Assembly (NCBI GenBank): GCA_026929865.2
Contig: CM049414.1
Location: 1,490,001-1,554,000, forward strand
Length of the DNA: 64,000 nt
Direction of reading: 5' to 3'
Source of the DNA: Hyperoplus lanceolatus
Taxonomy: Eukaryota > Chordata > Actinopteri > Uranoscopiformes > Ammodytidae
The position numbers and the translations under genes are program-made. Of this stretch, positions 35,640-48,365 are shown one piece after another (the stretch's first letter is position 1; every line of letters starts with the position of its first letter). The notes under the pieces were generated by a model. That model saw nothing but the letters and a program-made list of their open reading frames with translations, ran no database searches and had not been told where the DNA came from.

Positions 35640-36110
35640 ATGGGCTCATGAGTTAGTCCAGAGGGGTTACAAATGGTTAATGGTCCATCAAACAGCTGTT
35701 GTATATTTCACCAAAGACAAACAAAAATGTCAACGTCATGGTGGCACTATACAAAACATATGGGGAATCAAGAAAGTCATTGGGATGCAATAATGGGCCA
35801 CTCCACGTTGTAGATGTTGAGATATTTCACTGAATGAGTGTTTCATTCCCTGGATACTATGGATGTTTGAAACAAATTTCATGGCCAATTTGTCAAAGAC
35901 ACTTTCATTCACAAATGTCAACTTCATGGCATAGTGCTAATAGAAAAAGTCAGAGGATAACCAAGGTCATTATGATTCTTCCTCTGGGGACCTTGGAAGT
36001 CTCCACACAACCTCCATTAGATCCCAGCCAGTCAAGGCCAAAGGTGTTGGAGCGACCACTAAACAGAGCACTGCACTGGCCTTCCGTCAGTCCTAGAGCC
36101 ACATAGCTAG
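35640..36110. repeat. Ancient fish interspersed repeat
   Basis: Phrases such as gttgagatatttcactgaat, aatgtcaacttcatgg, agtcagaggataaccaagg and cctctggggacc belong to a repeat found throughout teleost genomes (recognised by phrasing; I cannot name the family). A related tail occurs at 50,465-50,665. Confidence 0.6.
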
Positions 36111-36119
36111 CATGGCTGA

Positions 36120-38340
36120 CAAGTTCATTTAAATTTGCCACACATGTTATGCTATCTTAATTTGTTGTAAGCTATAACACAAACAAATTGATTCAGTTTG
36201 AAAGATAGGGGTTGCTCTCCTTATTTCATGACATTGTGCATATATTTCATTTGGTAACGAGCCCATTCCACACTTACCCGGTGAGGAAAATGGAAGCTTT
36301 GGTTGTAAAATCATCAGGCGTCAGTGAAACTCTAACCTTCCACATCGAAGACCACTCCATCACCTACATGAATCGGCCCCAATGCAACCTCAGTGATTTA
36401 CTCCCCAATCCAATAAAAAGTGGTGAAGAGGAGGGAGGGAGTCCATCAATGACACAAACCGCTTAGACGTAGTCGTATTTCAACCCCTGATCGACAGGTC
36501 TCCTTGTCCTACCATCGGCAAGCAGGTAGGGTCCCCCCTGTCCATGAAGTATAGGTATGTCTCTACATGGAATGTCCAATTGTGCACACAGGCAGAAGGG
36601 ACCCATCAATGAATCCCTTTCTCCCTGGAGAGCCACTGTTTACTCAGCACAGGGCTGGGTCGGGAGGGATAGCACAATGGTGTTTGCTGGAGCCTCTGCG
36701 CCTACTATTGATGTCATACTACTCATCTCCACATTAACCCTGCAATTGATTAGTCTGATCTCAGTTGGAGAGCAACAACAAACAGGGCTCTTTTTTCTCC
36801 CTGTGTTTGCCGTCCCTTTCCTACTGACTCACCCACATGCTCTGAGAAGATACTGAGCCCATTCTATTACTGCCAGTCTCCTCTCCAATCCCACTGCTCC
36901 CTTTCCGTTCTTCGCTTATCGATCAAAGACATGTCAATCACTGCTGAGATTCAGAAAGTCCTGAAGTGCAAAATTGCACAGAATGAATAGAAGCTTTTCA
37001 TCCCACATTGGCTAAATAGTTTTTTACAGTAAAGGGGATCGTTAGCAAGACCCGGTTTGGTGTTCATAAAGCAACAGCTTACACCGTTCATTGCGTTTCA
37101 TTGGCTGAAAGCAGAGTAAACCGCTCAATGGCTAATTGAGTGTTTATCTGTATTCTTACGTCACCACATGACAACATCTGAATTGAATTGAGCCAACTTG
37201 TGTCGAATGGAATCATGAGCTCTTACAGTGATTTTACTTTGTACCAGAAAAACCTTGTCACATCATGCTAACAGCTCACCCCATTACTCGCACAGAACGC
37301 TCAGCTGCCAGAAGCTGTACAGTAGGTGGAAAATGTGAATCAGCCACTGTAACGCTTCAAAATCAGTGGAAATGTCGGCTGTACCCACCACCCCTCATTG
37401 TTTCCACACAGGAACATGTATGATATCTGCCTCCACTGAGGAGGGAAGTGGGCAGAGCACCATTTTGATCTAATGCATGATGAGTAACTTTATGGCATTT
37501 AGCAAAAAGCATCTACACATTAAAGGAAAGACCAACATAAAGTGTGTTAGTAAAGTGTTCTGCCAGAACATCTTCAATGACTGGGGCAAGTCTCTGAACT
37601 GAAGGGAGGGGACAGCATTCTTCCAAAAGACATTTCCTCATGTGGTGTTTTGATGGTGGTGGTGAAGAGTATGCTGTCTATTGTATTTGCAGTGTCCCTC
37701 CCCTCTATAAGGGCTATGTGGACCCCACATCACAACAGAACCATGTCATATTTGAACCATATTTGAACCTCTAATAAATAGAAATACAATGCAATACTCA
37801 ATATAAAGTTGAAGCTCTACTCTTTGGTTGTTGCTGGTTATGATGACACCTCACAGCCTGTAGCTCTGTGGACACCTTTCACTGTGTGACACACGCTGGC
37901 TGGCCATCAGCCTGGGCTCTGTAACTCACTCACTCCAGTTGGCTTTCAGCCCTCCCCTCTAACGTCAGTGAGTCCCTGTCTTATCAGCCTATCTAAGGTT
38001 TCTGGTGGAGAAGGTGTAAAAGGATCATTTGTGCCTCCGGTGTCTGGCCCTGGTCACAGTATCTCCCCTTGAGCTAAAAATATATACAGCCCTGGTGTGT
38101 CCGCCTTCATACGTGTGTCGAGGGAAAACCCGTGGAGGATTACAACCAGTTTATTGATGACGGAAAAAAAAAACTAAAAGCAATGAGAACCATCTCTGAG
38201 TAGCCTGGGGAAACAATACACCCAACGTGTGGAACTGTACATGGAGCTGTCAGGTTGGTTCACTCTGAGAATTCCTCAAGCGGTATATTTTTTCTTACTG
38301 ATGATGATGCCTTCATTGAAGCTGAAATAGGACCTCTGTG
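36120..38340. other. Intron, no gene seen
   Basis: Unique-looking sequence of balanced composition, with no exon or clear repeat recognised. One of the longest transposon-free stretches in the window. Confidence 0.5.
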
Positions 38341-38364
38341 TAAACTGGCAGGACGCGTGATTTC

Positions 38365-39146
38365 TAGGGCTGTCAAAATGAATGCGTTCATTTTGGAGAT
38401 TATTTTAAATTATGTAATGCGTTTAAAATAAATTAACGCCGTTAACGCAGTTTTGTTTACTTCCTGTCACGTGTTCGCGTGTGCAGCCAAACTACACAAA
38501 GCAAGCCATCTGATTATTAGAGGACAGTCACTGGCAACATAGTCACTCCCCCCTCCCATCCAGAGTCTCCTGGGCGAGTGAGTGTGATGTAGTCTGCAGT
38601 GCACGTGAAAACAACGAGAGGGGGGGAAAGAAAAAGATGAGACGGCCTCTTATGACGGTGATGGCGGCTGCCGTACACAGCATGGTCCTTATGAGAGGAA
38701 GGCTACACCCAGGCTACACAGGCGAACGAGCGGGGGAGGACGATTACTCTGACTTTACCGAGAGTTTTTGGTCTGATGTCACATTACCACGGCAGCACAT
38801 TTCTTATGGGCAGCACCAAGGGAGGTGCGCACCGTTTATGGTGAACAATTAGGCTGAGTAAAAAAGTCTATGTAAAGTAAATCTGACTGTATTTTTTTAT
38901 AAAATTATTATTATAACCTAATTATAGAGCAAAACTTATTCTGCATGTAAAGTGATATCAGTTATGGGTGCTATCTTCAGGGGGTTAGTGGTGATAAACA
39001 ATGAGTTAGTGGTTGGAATGAGTCATAGTCTTCCCAGCAATTAATTTATTGATAAATTAATCGAGAGTAATCGAGAATAATCTAGATTAATTACAGAAAA
39101 TTGTGAGAGGAATTAGTTATTTTTTTTAAATCTATTGACAGCACTA
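38365..39146. mobile_element. hAT-type element, 782 bp, exact 8-bp TSD
   Basis: The perfect duplication gtgatttc flanks the element (38,357-38,364 and 39,147-39,154). Ends are tagggctgtcaa and, in reverse complement, tagtgctgtcaa. Subterminal repeats of ttaacgc / attaatcgaga type are typical of these elements. The interior frame at 38,637-38,852 starts MRRPLMTVMAAAV and may be the relic of a transposase leader, but no conserved domain is visible. Confidence 0.9.
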
Positions 39147-39287
39147 GTGATTTCACACCTAGCAGATGTACTCATGCAGATATGTGATGGCCACTTGCAT
39201 TTTGTCCCAAGAAGGAAGGTGAGTCCCCACAATGTGTCAACAGATTTAGGTCCTCACAACATGGGTAATACAAATACACACGCACAC

Positions 39288-39289
39288 AC

Positions 39290-39339
<50 letters not shown>

Positions 39340-39345
39340 ACAAAC
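39288..39345. repeat. (CA)n tract
   Basis: CA dinucleotides with CGCA and CATA interruptions. Confidence 0.9.
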
Positions 39346-40597
39346 ACAGTTGCCGTGTCTCTTTAAATATACACCTGGTTAATTATTCACAGCCCTGAGG
39401 GGTCTTCAGCCAAGCAGAGTAGCTGCCTGCGTACGGGCCTGTCTTTCCTGATTTTGATCTCTCAAGATTTCGTTATTGTGGGCACAGAGTCAAAGATAGG
39501 CGCGTCATCAAACATTCTTCTGGTTTCTAGGAAGGGAGGGGAGATGAGGGGAGGAAGGGGTCACATGCAGAGCAGTTAAACCGACAGAACCTGCAGGCTT
39601 AAGAATGGCGATAGTTGAACGAGGCCTCTGTGCGAGTGTTGAGCGGCGGGGGAAAGGCCAGCCCCACTAGGCCCCTAATGGAAACAAATGTCAAACGGGA
39701 ACTTGTGTGTTTAAAGTCTCTCCTCTCTAACCAGCTTCCTGGAGACTGGGTCTGCCTCCAAAGGGGGGCGACCGGAGAACTGCTGCCTCATACTTTACCC
39801 TGGTCAGCCTGTGACCTACTTTCTGCCAGGATGTAGAGAGTCAAAAAAAAAAAAAAAAAGTACAACAAAAAAAAACAAAAGGCGCACTCACTCAGTTTCT
39901 GGTTGATTGGAAAAAGAAGGCTATGTAGATGTGTCATGGGGGAGAGTTGGGGCCCAGTGTCTGTCTATTTTCTAGCTGCTCCTCTTTATCCATGGGCAAA
40001 AAAACACAGACCAAGTTGAAATGTCCTTCAAGGGTGAAAGTACTTTGAAAGACCTTGATCAGCCCCAAAGCAGCTGTTATATCAGAACAGAAGCATGCTA
40101 GATAAAGACTGGTGAGGGGGTCACACTGGTGAATTACTGATCATGTGAGGCTTTTTGTCAGATACAGAACATGAACCGACACTTCATCTCTAGAAATAAG
40201 AAGCTAGAGAGGTTATGATAAAGACAAAGCGGTACAGCAATGGATCCAGGTTCACATCTGCTCATTGAGTCCAAATGCTTTTTAAATCCCTTTAAACTTT
40301 CAACGTTTGTTCAAAATAACCCAATAGGTTCAATTTTAGTTTCTAGGCAGCCTAAACTTTCAAATCCGGCTGGCTGTGCTTTATCTCTGCTCAGTCACTG
40401 TCACCTATCAAGAGAATTGGGGCAAAGGTCCTCTGTAGGTAAACTCTGCCTGTTCCCTCTGTATACTCTTTTTCCCCACATCAGCCCCCTGGCACTGAGT
40501 CTCTCCACTCTGTCAGCTTGTTCTGACTCACACCTTGCCTGCTTTGCCTGGGGCAGGTGTAGCAGTAACATCTGGCTTCCTCTGGTTAAGAGTCAAG

Positions 40598-40625
40598 ACA
40601 CACACACACACACACACACACACAA

Positions 40626-40672
<47 letters not shown>

Positions 40673-40684
40673 ACAAACACACAC
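40598..40684. repeat. Two close (CA)n tracts
   Basis: CA tracts at about 40,600-40,624 and 40,629-40,670 are broken by AACAAA. Confidence 0.9.
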
Positions 40685-40689
40685 GGCTG

Positions 40690-42170
40690 CAGCATGGAAC
40701 TTGACTTTACAACATCTTCATCTCCCCAAGTGTTTACTGCCCTTTACTATCTGTTGATAACTATGATGTATAGCTACAGGAGGACCAACCGGTTTTACTG
40801 TCTACTCGGCCAAGAGTGGACCTGGTTTCACAAAACACTCCAGTGCAGGGGTTTATGCCCTTTGTTCATGACCACAGGCAATATTATCAACGCTTCAATA
40901 TAGAAAAAGAACAGGGCATTGACTACAAGCCATCATGTGAGTGAGCAGATGGAGTAAAAAGAGTTCAAGAAAGAGACCACTACTGGAGGCAGTGAAACAC
41001 AGAGAGCACATGGACGTGTTAGGGAATGCTGTTGCTATAATGTGTCAGCCTGTGACGCTGGTCAGTCCTGCAGCCAGATAAAGGTGATAAAGAGAGCAGG
41101 AAAACAGCACCCATAGCCCAACACATCCACAACAACATTGTCTGTTTGAACTTTGGTTTTGAATGGGAATACATATTATCCTTCATTACCAGAATAGATG
41201 ATATTTGGTTGGCTTCATCCAGTGTCTGCTGCGCTGCATTCAGATCAGAAGCCGTTGACATTTCTTCACCAGAGATAGTTATTGACATGCAGAGAGTATC
41301 ACTGACAAGAGAACGTTGGATTCCCACAGAGTCATGGATCATTGTTCTCTCATCAGATCAGTGACAGCTATTCATCCAGACACATCCTCTCACCACACTT
41401 CTCTTAGGACGTGACAGAGAAACTGTGACTCACTGAAGTCTCTCATTGAGCATTTATTTGATAATAGTTGAAGTGGACTACACAACATACTGTCGTGTAA
41501 GGTTTGGTTCAATTGTTAAAGAAGGGCTGAGCGATATTGACACACACTCGATATTTTACCGATAACTATTATTGACGATATTTTCATCCCTAAAAAATGT
41601 GTAAAAGAAAAACTTAAAAAGCAGTTTGTGAAAGCCTTGCATATGGCTGGCTTGAGGTTTCCGTTATGTCCTTAGTGGAGGGCATGTCATTGTCCCATTC
41701 ATAATCCCTACCTTTAGTTTTCTTGTGTCTCTTGAATAAACCACGCTGCACCGCAACAGCACGAGTTTGAGCAGAAAAACATGGCAAGTGCATGCTGCAT
41801 GTGTCTCAAACACCTCATAGTGACTGCGCTGATCACCATCTCCATATGTTAACAGACTAACCATGCTTCAGTGACTCATACAAGCACACTTCAAAAAATA
41901 CTGAGAACAACTAAATACTGTATGATGGAGAACATGTTTTCAGTATACAATGCAAGGTTTGTCTGGGTTCAAGATTCATCTTAAACCCCTAGTTTAGATT
42001 AGGAAAAGTGCTGCTGAAATGGTCGACCAGAGGATTAACCTGTTTGAAGTGGGCTTGGAGGAAGGGTTGGGTCAGCTGCACTCCACAAACTAATGAGTAT
42101 TTATCACAGAAGGCGCCCTGTGGGCACATCCTGTAACATGGCTGTACAGACTCTGCCCAGCTTGACTCTC
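40690..42170. other. Intron, no gene seen; small transposon end at about 41,525-41,585
   Basis: Only agggctgagcgatattgac, followed by cgatattttaccgata and gacgatatttt, stands out. It resembles the left end of hAT-like elements beginning AGGGCTGGGCGATAT. No partner end was found. Confidence 0.4.
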
Positions 42171-42176
42171 TTTCCC

Positions 42177-42547
42177 TGCATTCCAAATATCTACATACTA
42201 CATCTGATCATAAAAAAAGTATGTATTTGCAGTAGGCATACAATCGAGGCATACTTTTACTTTAATCATAAAATTGCACCTTGAACTTGCTTATATATCC
42301 GTGGCATGGTTGGTTGTTTTAAACTTGGAGGCTCAGTGGATGTGACGTTACTTTCGGTGCACAGTGGTTTGTGGGTGCAAATTGCAAAACAACATGCTGG
42401 TTTCCCCACCAAAGATTCTGACCGGATTTCATAGGGCATCCGCAGGTATTTTTCCATCATGCTATATCTGACGACATGTATTGGGACATCCTTAATCTTT
42501 TTCTACCATACTAAATAGCCGGGAAGTATGGGTATTGGAATTCAGCC
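42177..42547. mobile_element. MITE with GCATTCCAAAT ends, copy 1
   Basis: Starts gcattccaaatatctacata and ends gggtattggaattcagcc. Shared with the 49,167 copy: gcataattt-type lead, acttttacttta, cattgc/aattgc, cttgatcttgc-like, ggaggctc and tcggtgcacagtggtttgtg. Two copies with the same ends and length support a mobile element. Confidence 0.7.
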
Positions 42548-43067
42548 TTTTGTTTTGCACTGCATGGTGAGCTTATGACCTCAACGTTTGCAGCCAGAAG
42601 GGGCAAGCAACAGCTAGGGTGAACAGGGTTGAATGAGGTCACTCGGGATATAAGGCTGAAGATGTCAAGCCAATGAGAAGCCCAAGATGTGGCGGGTCTG
42701 TCAATAAGAATATGGAAGGGGAGGGGTAGAGCAGGCCATGAGCATTAGGGCTAGGTTAAAGGGAGAGGGGAAGTGGGAGGGAGAGGTGGGGCTGGACTGG
42801 GCCCATGGTGGAAGCGGCTGACTCAGGCAGAGGGGTTCACTGAGTTCAGCTAGTAAATAAGTGACTGACTCTTCTGAGTGCATTCCAAGGCTCCACCTCA
42901 CCACCACTCCCTCCCGCCCCAGCACAGTGTCTTCTCGGGGGGATTCCTGGGGTTTCTGGGGCTGCTCTCTTCCCGTGCTCTGTGTGTCAACATTTCCAGA
43001 CCCTGCTGCCAGGAGCCAATGGGGGGGGGGCACTGCTGCTGCTGCGTTGCTCATTCACTTTTAGCAT

Positions 43068-43088
43068 GTGTGTGTGTGTGTGTGTGTT
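43068..43088. repeat. (TG)n tract next to C-run
   Basis: Short TG tract; a run of Cs (43,127-43,135) and an AAACAAAAC stretch follow. Confidence 0.85.
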
Positions 43089-43907
43089 GGTTGCAGACGA
43101 GAAGGGGGGAAGGTCCATTTCCTAACCCCCCCCCCAAACAAAACAAAAAAAGCGTGGTTCCAGTCTATCGTCTCGCCGCAGTGTAAGTGAGGTGGTTCTG
43201 CCCATAAACCATCACACAATTTTGAAAAAAATAAAAGGACTTTCACACTTCCATTCAGTCATTCAGCAGACACAGAATTATGTCTCACAGCCAAACATGT
43301 CTGTCAGTCAGTTGTATGTGCAGATTAATACACTCCCCTGAAGCAATGGGGAATCATAGCTGTGGCACCATCTGCCTTGGCTTTTGCTAATGACTTCAGC
43401 CAGATGGGTAAGCAGATCTTTAGAAAGATGGTTTTCCTGTTCAATGAAAACAATGTGCCACATCATGCCTTGTAATGTAATGTAACTTTGTTTGAACAGA
43501 GACAGTGTACAAAAGAAAGATTAACCTTGTTTAGAGCAAGGAGAGATGCATTGTACCAGGTTTTAGCAAACTGCTATTTTCCACCTGTAGTCCCTGGGCA
43601 GGTAAGAACAATAAATACTACTAAACTAAACAAGACACAATAATATCTAGACATGGGATTAATCATTAAGGATAACAAGATATAATGATATAAATACATA
43701 GGATAAAAAAAGTTCACAAAAAACACTACCTTACATATTTTATACAACATATACCCCTATCCTAGTAGCACACAATTCTATATGTGTGTGCAGGTCTATT
43801 TGCGCAAGCAACCGAGCCTTTGTCAGACGGGAGAAAGAACACAGATATCTACATAAGTGTTTTTCATCTACAAAGGACATTGGTAGTATACTCACTTTTG
43901 CCTATAA

Positions 43908-44584
43908 GGCGAGACATTGCAGTCAAAAAACATGGTTTTTCCAAGCACTAGTCGATTATGAGCTTTTTGTCTATTTTTTTCTTCCATAACATGTCTTCTT
44001 TCATACTAGTATAAATAAAAGGTGCAACATTTAACTTAAGGTGTTTATTTGACAAATGATTGTCTGTTTGCATCTGTATATTTCTCCTATACAACCATCT
44101 TTAACGGCCATTATCTCAACATTTTTTTTTCAATACTCTAAACCAGAAATCTCAACTTCCAAAGCACTCATCAACTAAACTTTCCATAATCATTCTGAGC
44201 ACTATTCTGAAGAATTACTTCATATGTTGTTCATTGTTGGATTTATGACACGTTCTCTTCTTAAAAACATGCAATCTCACAACAATGCATGTCTCAGCCG
44301 GTCCGTAGATACTAGTATTTTTTTAATCTAAAATGTTTCAAAAAAGTCTGTACTTTGGACACAAATATGCTGTAAAAAAATACATTTAGTCTGACTTCAT
44401 CCAACATCCAGAACTTAGTTTTTTAAAGAGAAGGAATTGTTCTGATATGTAATTAGATATTGCCAACCAAAGAAAAAAATTGTATACCTAAAAGTTTTGT
44501 TTTCAGGTCGGTAATCAACTGGCAAAGTTCCATGATGATATCTATATGTTAAAATGTTACCCTATTCACCTACAGTGGCTCACC
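43908..44584. mobile_element. GACACTGCAGG MITE family copy, 677 bp
   Basis: The left end ggcgagacattgcag follows ATAA; the right end (reverse complement ggtgagccactgtaggtgaa) precedes TTAA (44,585-44,588). Internal landmarks are collinear with the 21,332 copy, in the same orientation. Confidence 0.85.
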
Positions 44585-44772
44585 TTAAGCTATCCTACAT
44601 AATAGGCTACAATATTGCTGAGCTTTTCAGTTTAAGAACCTATACCGCCAATCCAATACCAGAGGGAAATGTCTGTGAAGGGCAAAAAAGGTAATATCAC
44701 TGTAACAGGGGGAAAAAACGACTTCATATTCAGAGCAGTTCACAGTGTGTTCAGTAGGTAAGGCTGAGTTAA

Positions 44773-44794
44773 TACACACACACACACACGCACG

Positions 44795-44890
<96 letters not shown>
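44773..44890. repeat. (CA)n array with CGCA start
   Basis: CACGCACG variants near the left end, then a pure CA tract. Confidence 0.95.
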
Positions 44891-44891
<1 letters not shown>

Positions 44892-44899
44892 CCCTGAAT

Positions 44900-46150
44900 C
44901 AGCAGCACTTTCTCAGGGAAATTTGAATATCAGCAAATTCGCTGCGTATGAAGTCTTCATCTTATTTAGGGATTTTTTGCAACATCAGGAAAGACATGCA
45001 TATGGTTATTAAGCTCAGCAGCAGTGCTAATGCTAGTGCATTTTATTCCTCAGCGGGAAGTCAATATTAAAAAGTTCTTCCCTGCTCATATACAAACTGT
45101 ATGACACATTACAAATGTTCTTAATTGAATTCCTCCTGTGTAAAAAAAATTGAGAATTCAGAGGCTATGGCAGTTTTTTTTTTTATTACATCCATTGCAT
45201 GGGAGAGACAGGCTATAGGTTGAACATTCCTGAGCCCAGGCCCTGAAATCCTGAGAACAGCGCCTGAAGTAAAACTAGCTCCCAGACAATGGTGAGAGGT
45301 TGAAGGTGAGGAGAGTGGGGCCTTTGCGGCTACTAATATATTCCAAGGAGATTTCTAAAGATGCCAATTGCCCCACATAATGGTTTCTATGGCGACGGGT
45401 CCTTGGATCAAGGGCTTGTGGTTAACAGAAATGAACCGGCAAGAACAATGACCCCCAACTTCCACCATGTTACGGATGCTTTTTTTTAAAGAGGGCTCCT
45501 CTTTCCGTTCTGTGTCAGAAGGTAAGTTAAGTTCGTTTTACAGAAAAGAAAATCCGCTTTTGTCCCTGTTTTGCGTTTCCCATCTCTGCTGTTCCCATGC
45601 TCCATGGCTAAAGCCCCCCAAACCTCCTAATGCTTTTATTCCCATAGGCATCCTTTCAGCCTACGGTCTTGACAACACAGTAGGAATTTGCATGCATCAA
45701 TAGCTGGGAAGAAAACAACATCCTTAACTGAATCGACGAGGATAGAGGACCACATCCTTTTGGAAGAGTCAGAAAGAGTACAATATTTGAGAAAGTTACA
45801 TTTATTGATCTGAAGCAGAAAACAACTCTGAACTTAAAATGAACTATTTACGAATAATTTCTTCAATAACCCATTGAGCAATTCTAAAGTTGAAAAATTT
45901 TAAATCCAACAATCCAACATATTGTACAACAGAATGGGAACAAAAGGTAATAATTCCAGTTTTATGAGAAAAAAGCTAGTTGGTTGCTGCAAAGCAAGTT
46001 TGTGATATCACACTGAAAAAAGGGAAATATGGATACACTGTGAGCACCATACTGACCAAAGGCATAGCTTTGGCACCCACGTCTCACGTCATGGCTTCCT
46101 TGGTTGGAGGCTGTGCGTGAACAGGGCTGACAGCTATAGGGAGACATCCC
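44900..46150. other. Intron, no gene seen; candidate conserved block at 45,270-45,430
   Basis: The block is repeat-free and contains atgccaattgcccca, then taatggtttctatggcgacg, which resembles an RFX X-box half-palindrome (GTTTCT-AT-GGCGAC). By appearance only. Confidence 0.3.
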
Positions 46151-46547
46151 CATTATGCCTTGTTTCCAACGAGTAGAGCGGGTCTGGTTCAGTCCGGTAA
46201 TTTTGGCTTTCCATTTGCTAAAAGTTGGGTAGGGTACAGATATAAGCGAGCCTAATCGCTCTAAGCAGCTCCCATTTTCGGTACTCCTCCGTTGGGGTAC
46301 CAGCCGCCTGAAAGGGTGCCGAAAAGTTGGAGATACACACTGCCGTCCGTTGATTGGTCGGAAGAATCATTTCCGTGTGTAGACACCTTGGCAAGAGTGA
46401 AGAGAGTCTTGTGTTTTGGCAAAAAATGTGAACGCGGCACTGTTTATTGTGTGTTGTTTTTCCTCGTCATTAAATGAATCAGTAGCTACACTGTGTCCCA
46501 CTGCTACGATGTCACGTAGCTGCCGCAGCCAGCGCTGTTCACCCTCT

Positions 46548-48010
46548 GGCCCTCATTTATCAAACTTGCGTGGAAACTGGTGCAGATTCTGGCGCAAATA
46601 CCTCCCTACGCCAGGTATCGCGTGGGATTTATCAAACAGTCGTATCTCGCCAATCTCGGCGTACGCCAGGCCATTATTGATAAATGCGGCGGCTGAAAAC
46701 AATCGTACCACGCCCCTATATTTTATCAGTTTATAGGCCTCGCCCAGAGGTTTTACGACATGGATACGCGCATTACGGCACAGAAGAGGAACTTCTCTGA
46801 AGTAGAAATTGACAAAATAACAGCGAAAGAAGAAAAAAAAGTTTCATTTCGGAGCATTACAAGCGGCATCAAAGAACGACAGAAGGCAGCAGTTAGGAAG
46901 GAAATAACTCCTGCGGTCAACAGCGTTGATGTTGACCATAAACGATCTCCAGCGCTCAAATGCTATAAAACAGCATATACAATTATATGTCGCCATTTCT
47001 TTACATAGATGAAGAAAAAGTGGTCTGACTCAAAAATCGCCACTAAAAAAAGCGTGTTGCTGTTCTGAAATGCAACCAACGTGCAGGCATAATATAAGTG
47101 GTAGAGGAGAAACAGACGCACCAACTGTCCGATAATGGTCCCCATAAAATAAATACACGTCTGCAGAGATTTGAATGATTAGCATGTATTGGCCCTTTTA
47201 GATAGCATTACTCAAAAGGGGTTTAAAAACTAAAAATAACACATTTTGCATTTTACTGTATGACAGCATGCGCTTGGCACGAGTGGTCAGCCCGGCCGTC
47301 AGCTGCACAAACCGACCCGGCAACGACACAAGCCGACCCGGCATCGATCAGCTGTGAGAGCGCCCACTGTCCTACTGAGCTGCTCCACTAGCAGATCAGA
47401 AAAACTTGCCGGTTAACGGTGGGAAAAAATCGCTCGCTTAAGCGACCAATGACACATTAAAAGAGAAACTAACATCTAAAAAGTGCGTCAAATAAATAAA
47501 ATGTTAAGCTGAATGTTGTGCCGTGTATTTTTTATCATAAAGAGCAGTGTAGGCCTACTACATATTTAATACTTAGGCTAACATTTTGAATGAATGCAGC
47601 CCCCGTGCCTCAGTGTCCCCCCAGCTGCTCCAAGTCGGGGATAACTGCCCTTACGCAGTCCCATGCAGCGCTCCTAAGTGGCCGGTGTGCGCACTATTGA
47701 ATCAGCTCTCCTACTCAGTTGCACACCATAAGCTGCACAATTTTAAGAGATTAATATCTTTATTTCGGTCTGAGCAAACACTCAGACCGAATAATTGTCT
47801 TCTAATAATTGTCAAACAAAGTCATCGGCTACCCGGCACAGCCTGCACTGCGAGTCCATGCTGTTTACAAACTTGCGTACACGAGCTGAGAGCTGGCGTG
47901 GGATTTGAGCGTATCCTATGCTCACGTCCATATTGATAAATGCCGAGATTTGCGTGGAAATGTATGTACACCCATTTTTCTGGTCTACGCACGGTTGATT
48001 AATGAGGGCC
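46548..48010 (+). mobile_element. Harbinger-type element nested in the MITE, 1463 bp
   Basis: Ends ggccctcatttatcaa and, in reverse complement, ggccctcattaatcaa. Subterminal repeats gtgggatttatc / ttgataaatgc occur near both ends (46,620-46,690 and 47,890-47,945). It interrupts a recognisable MITE, so insertion is certain. The Myb-like ORF inside points to PIF-Harbinger; the short target duplication is not clear because the flanks have mutated. Confidence 0.8.
46760..47068 (+). pseudogene. Myb/SANT-like DNA-binding protein of a Harbinger transposon, decayed
   Basis: The frame starts MDTRITAQKRNFSEVEIDK, continues through FRSITSGIKERQKAAVRKEI and TPAVNSVDVDHKRS, reaches a TAG at 47,006-47,008, and resumes in the same frame with MKKKWSDSKIATKK. 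Harbinger elements encode a second protein with a Myb/SANT-like domain that helps the transposase bind DNA and enter the nucleus. The FSE.EI..., SGI, VTAVN.V and KKKWSD blocks in this order are that domain. About 25 codons of extra sequence separate the last two blocks; because it ends in ttctttacatag it might be an unspliced intron or simply decay. The DDE nuclease gene is absent. Confidence 0.75.
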
Positions 48011-48261
48011 TATGTCTCTGTCGGCTTGCACCGAGCCGTATCTGTGCATTTACCGGCGTAATACACTCACTACACGTGGGGAATAAATGAAGAAGCGGCT
48101 GGTCAGTCCAAGCAAAAACGAGAGACCGCTGGCGTGACCACAGTTGTTCCACAGCCCGATAGTTAGACCCATATTCTGGCAGCGGCTATCACAGTCCAGC
48201 CTGGTTTAGGCTAACAGTAAGGGTAGGGTCATAAACCCCGCCCTAACAGTAAGGGTTTAAA

Positions 48262-48365
48262 AAAAAAATTAAAATAAAAAAAAACCAAAAACGGACGAAA
48301 CTAACTCTGAAACTAATCGGCATCGGCACTCAAAAATCCATATCGGTCGGGCCCTAATAAGTAAC
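48262..48365. mobile_element. Fragment of a DNA element with TCGGCATCGGCAC terminus
   Basis: aatcggcatcggcactcaaa and ccatatcggtcgggccctaa resemble a common fish DNA-transposon end and directly abut the truncated Harbinger MITE, which may explain the lost right end. Confidence 0.4.

Larger units (their letters stand above)
46156..48258. mobile_element. PIF-Harbinger MITE, second copy, interrupted and 3'-truncated
   Basis: The left end tgccttgtttccaacgagta and most of the interior match the 22,849-23,822 copy (gctgccgcagccagcgctgt, ccacagcccgatagtt, cagtaagggtagggtc). The alignment is split at 46,548-48,010 by a different element and fades near 48,258, without the right terminus. Confidence 0.85.

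Noticed and set aside
40240..40704. 154-codon frame as a possible exon
   Set aside because: Its end is CA-repeat translation, and the first part has no family resemblance and no splice-site framing.
46760..47008. A host Myb-domain gene
   Set aside because: It lies within a 1463-bp inverted-repeat element nested in a MITE, is broken by a stop and lacks introns or conserved neighbours, so it is a transposon relic.
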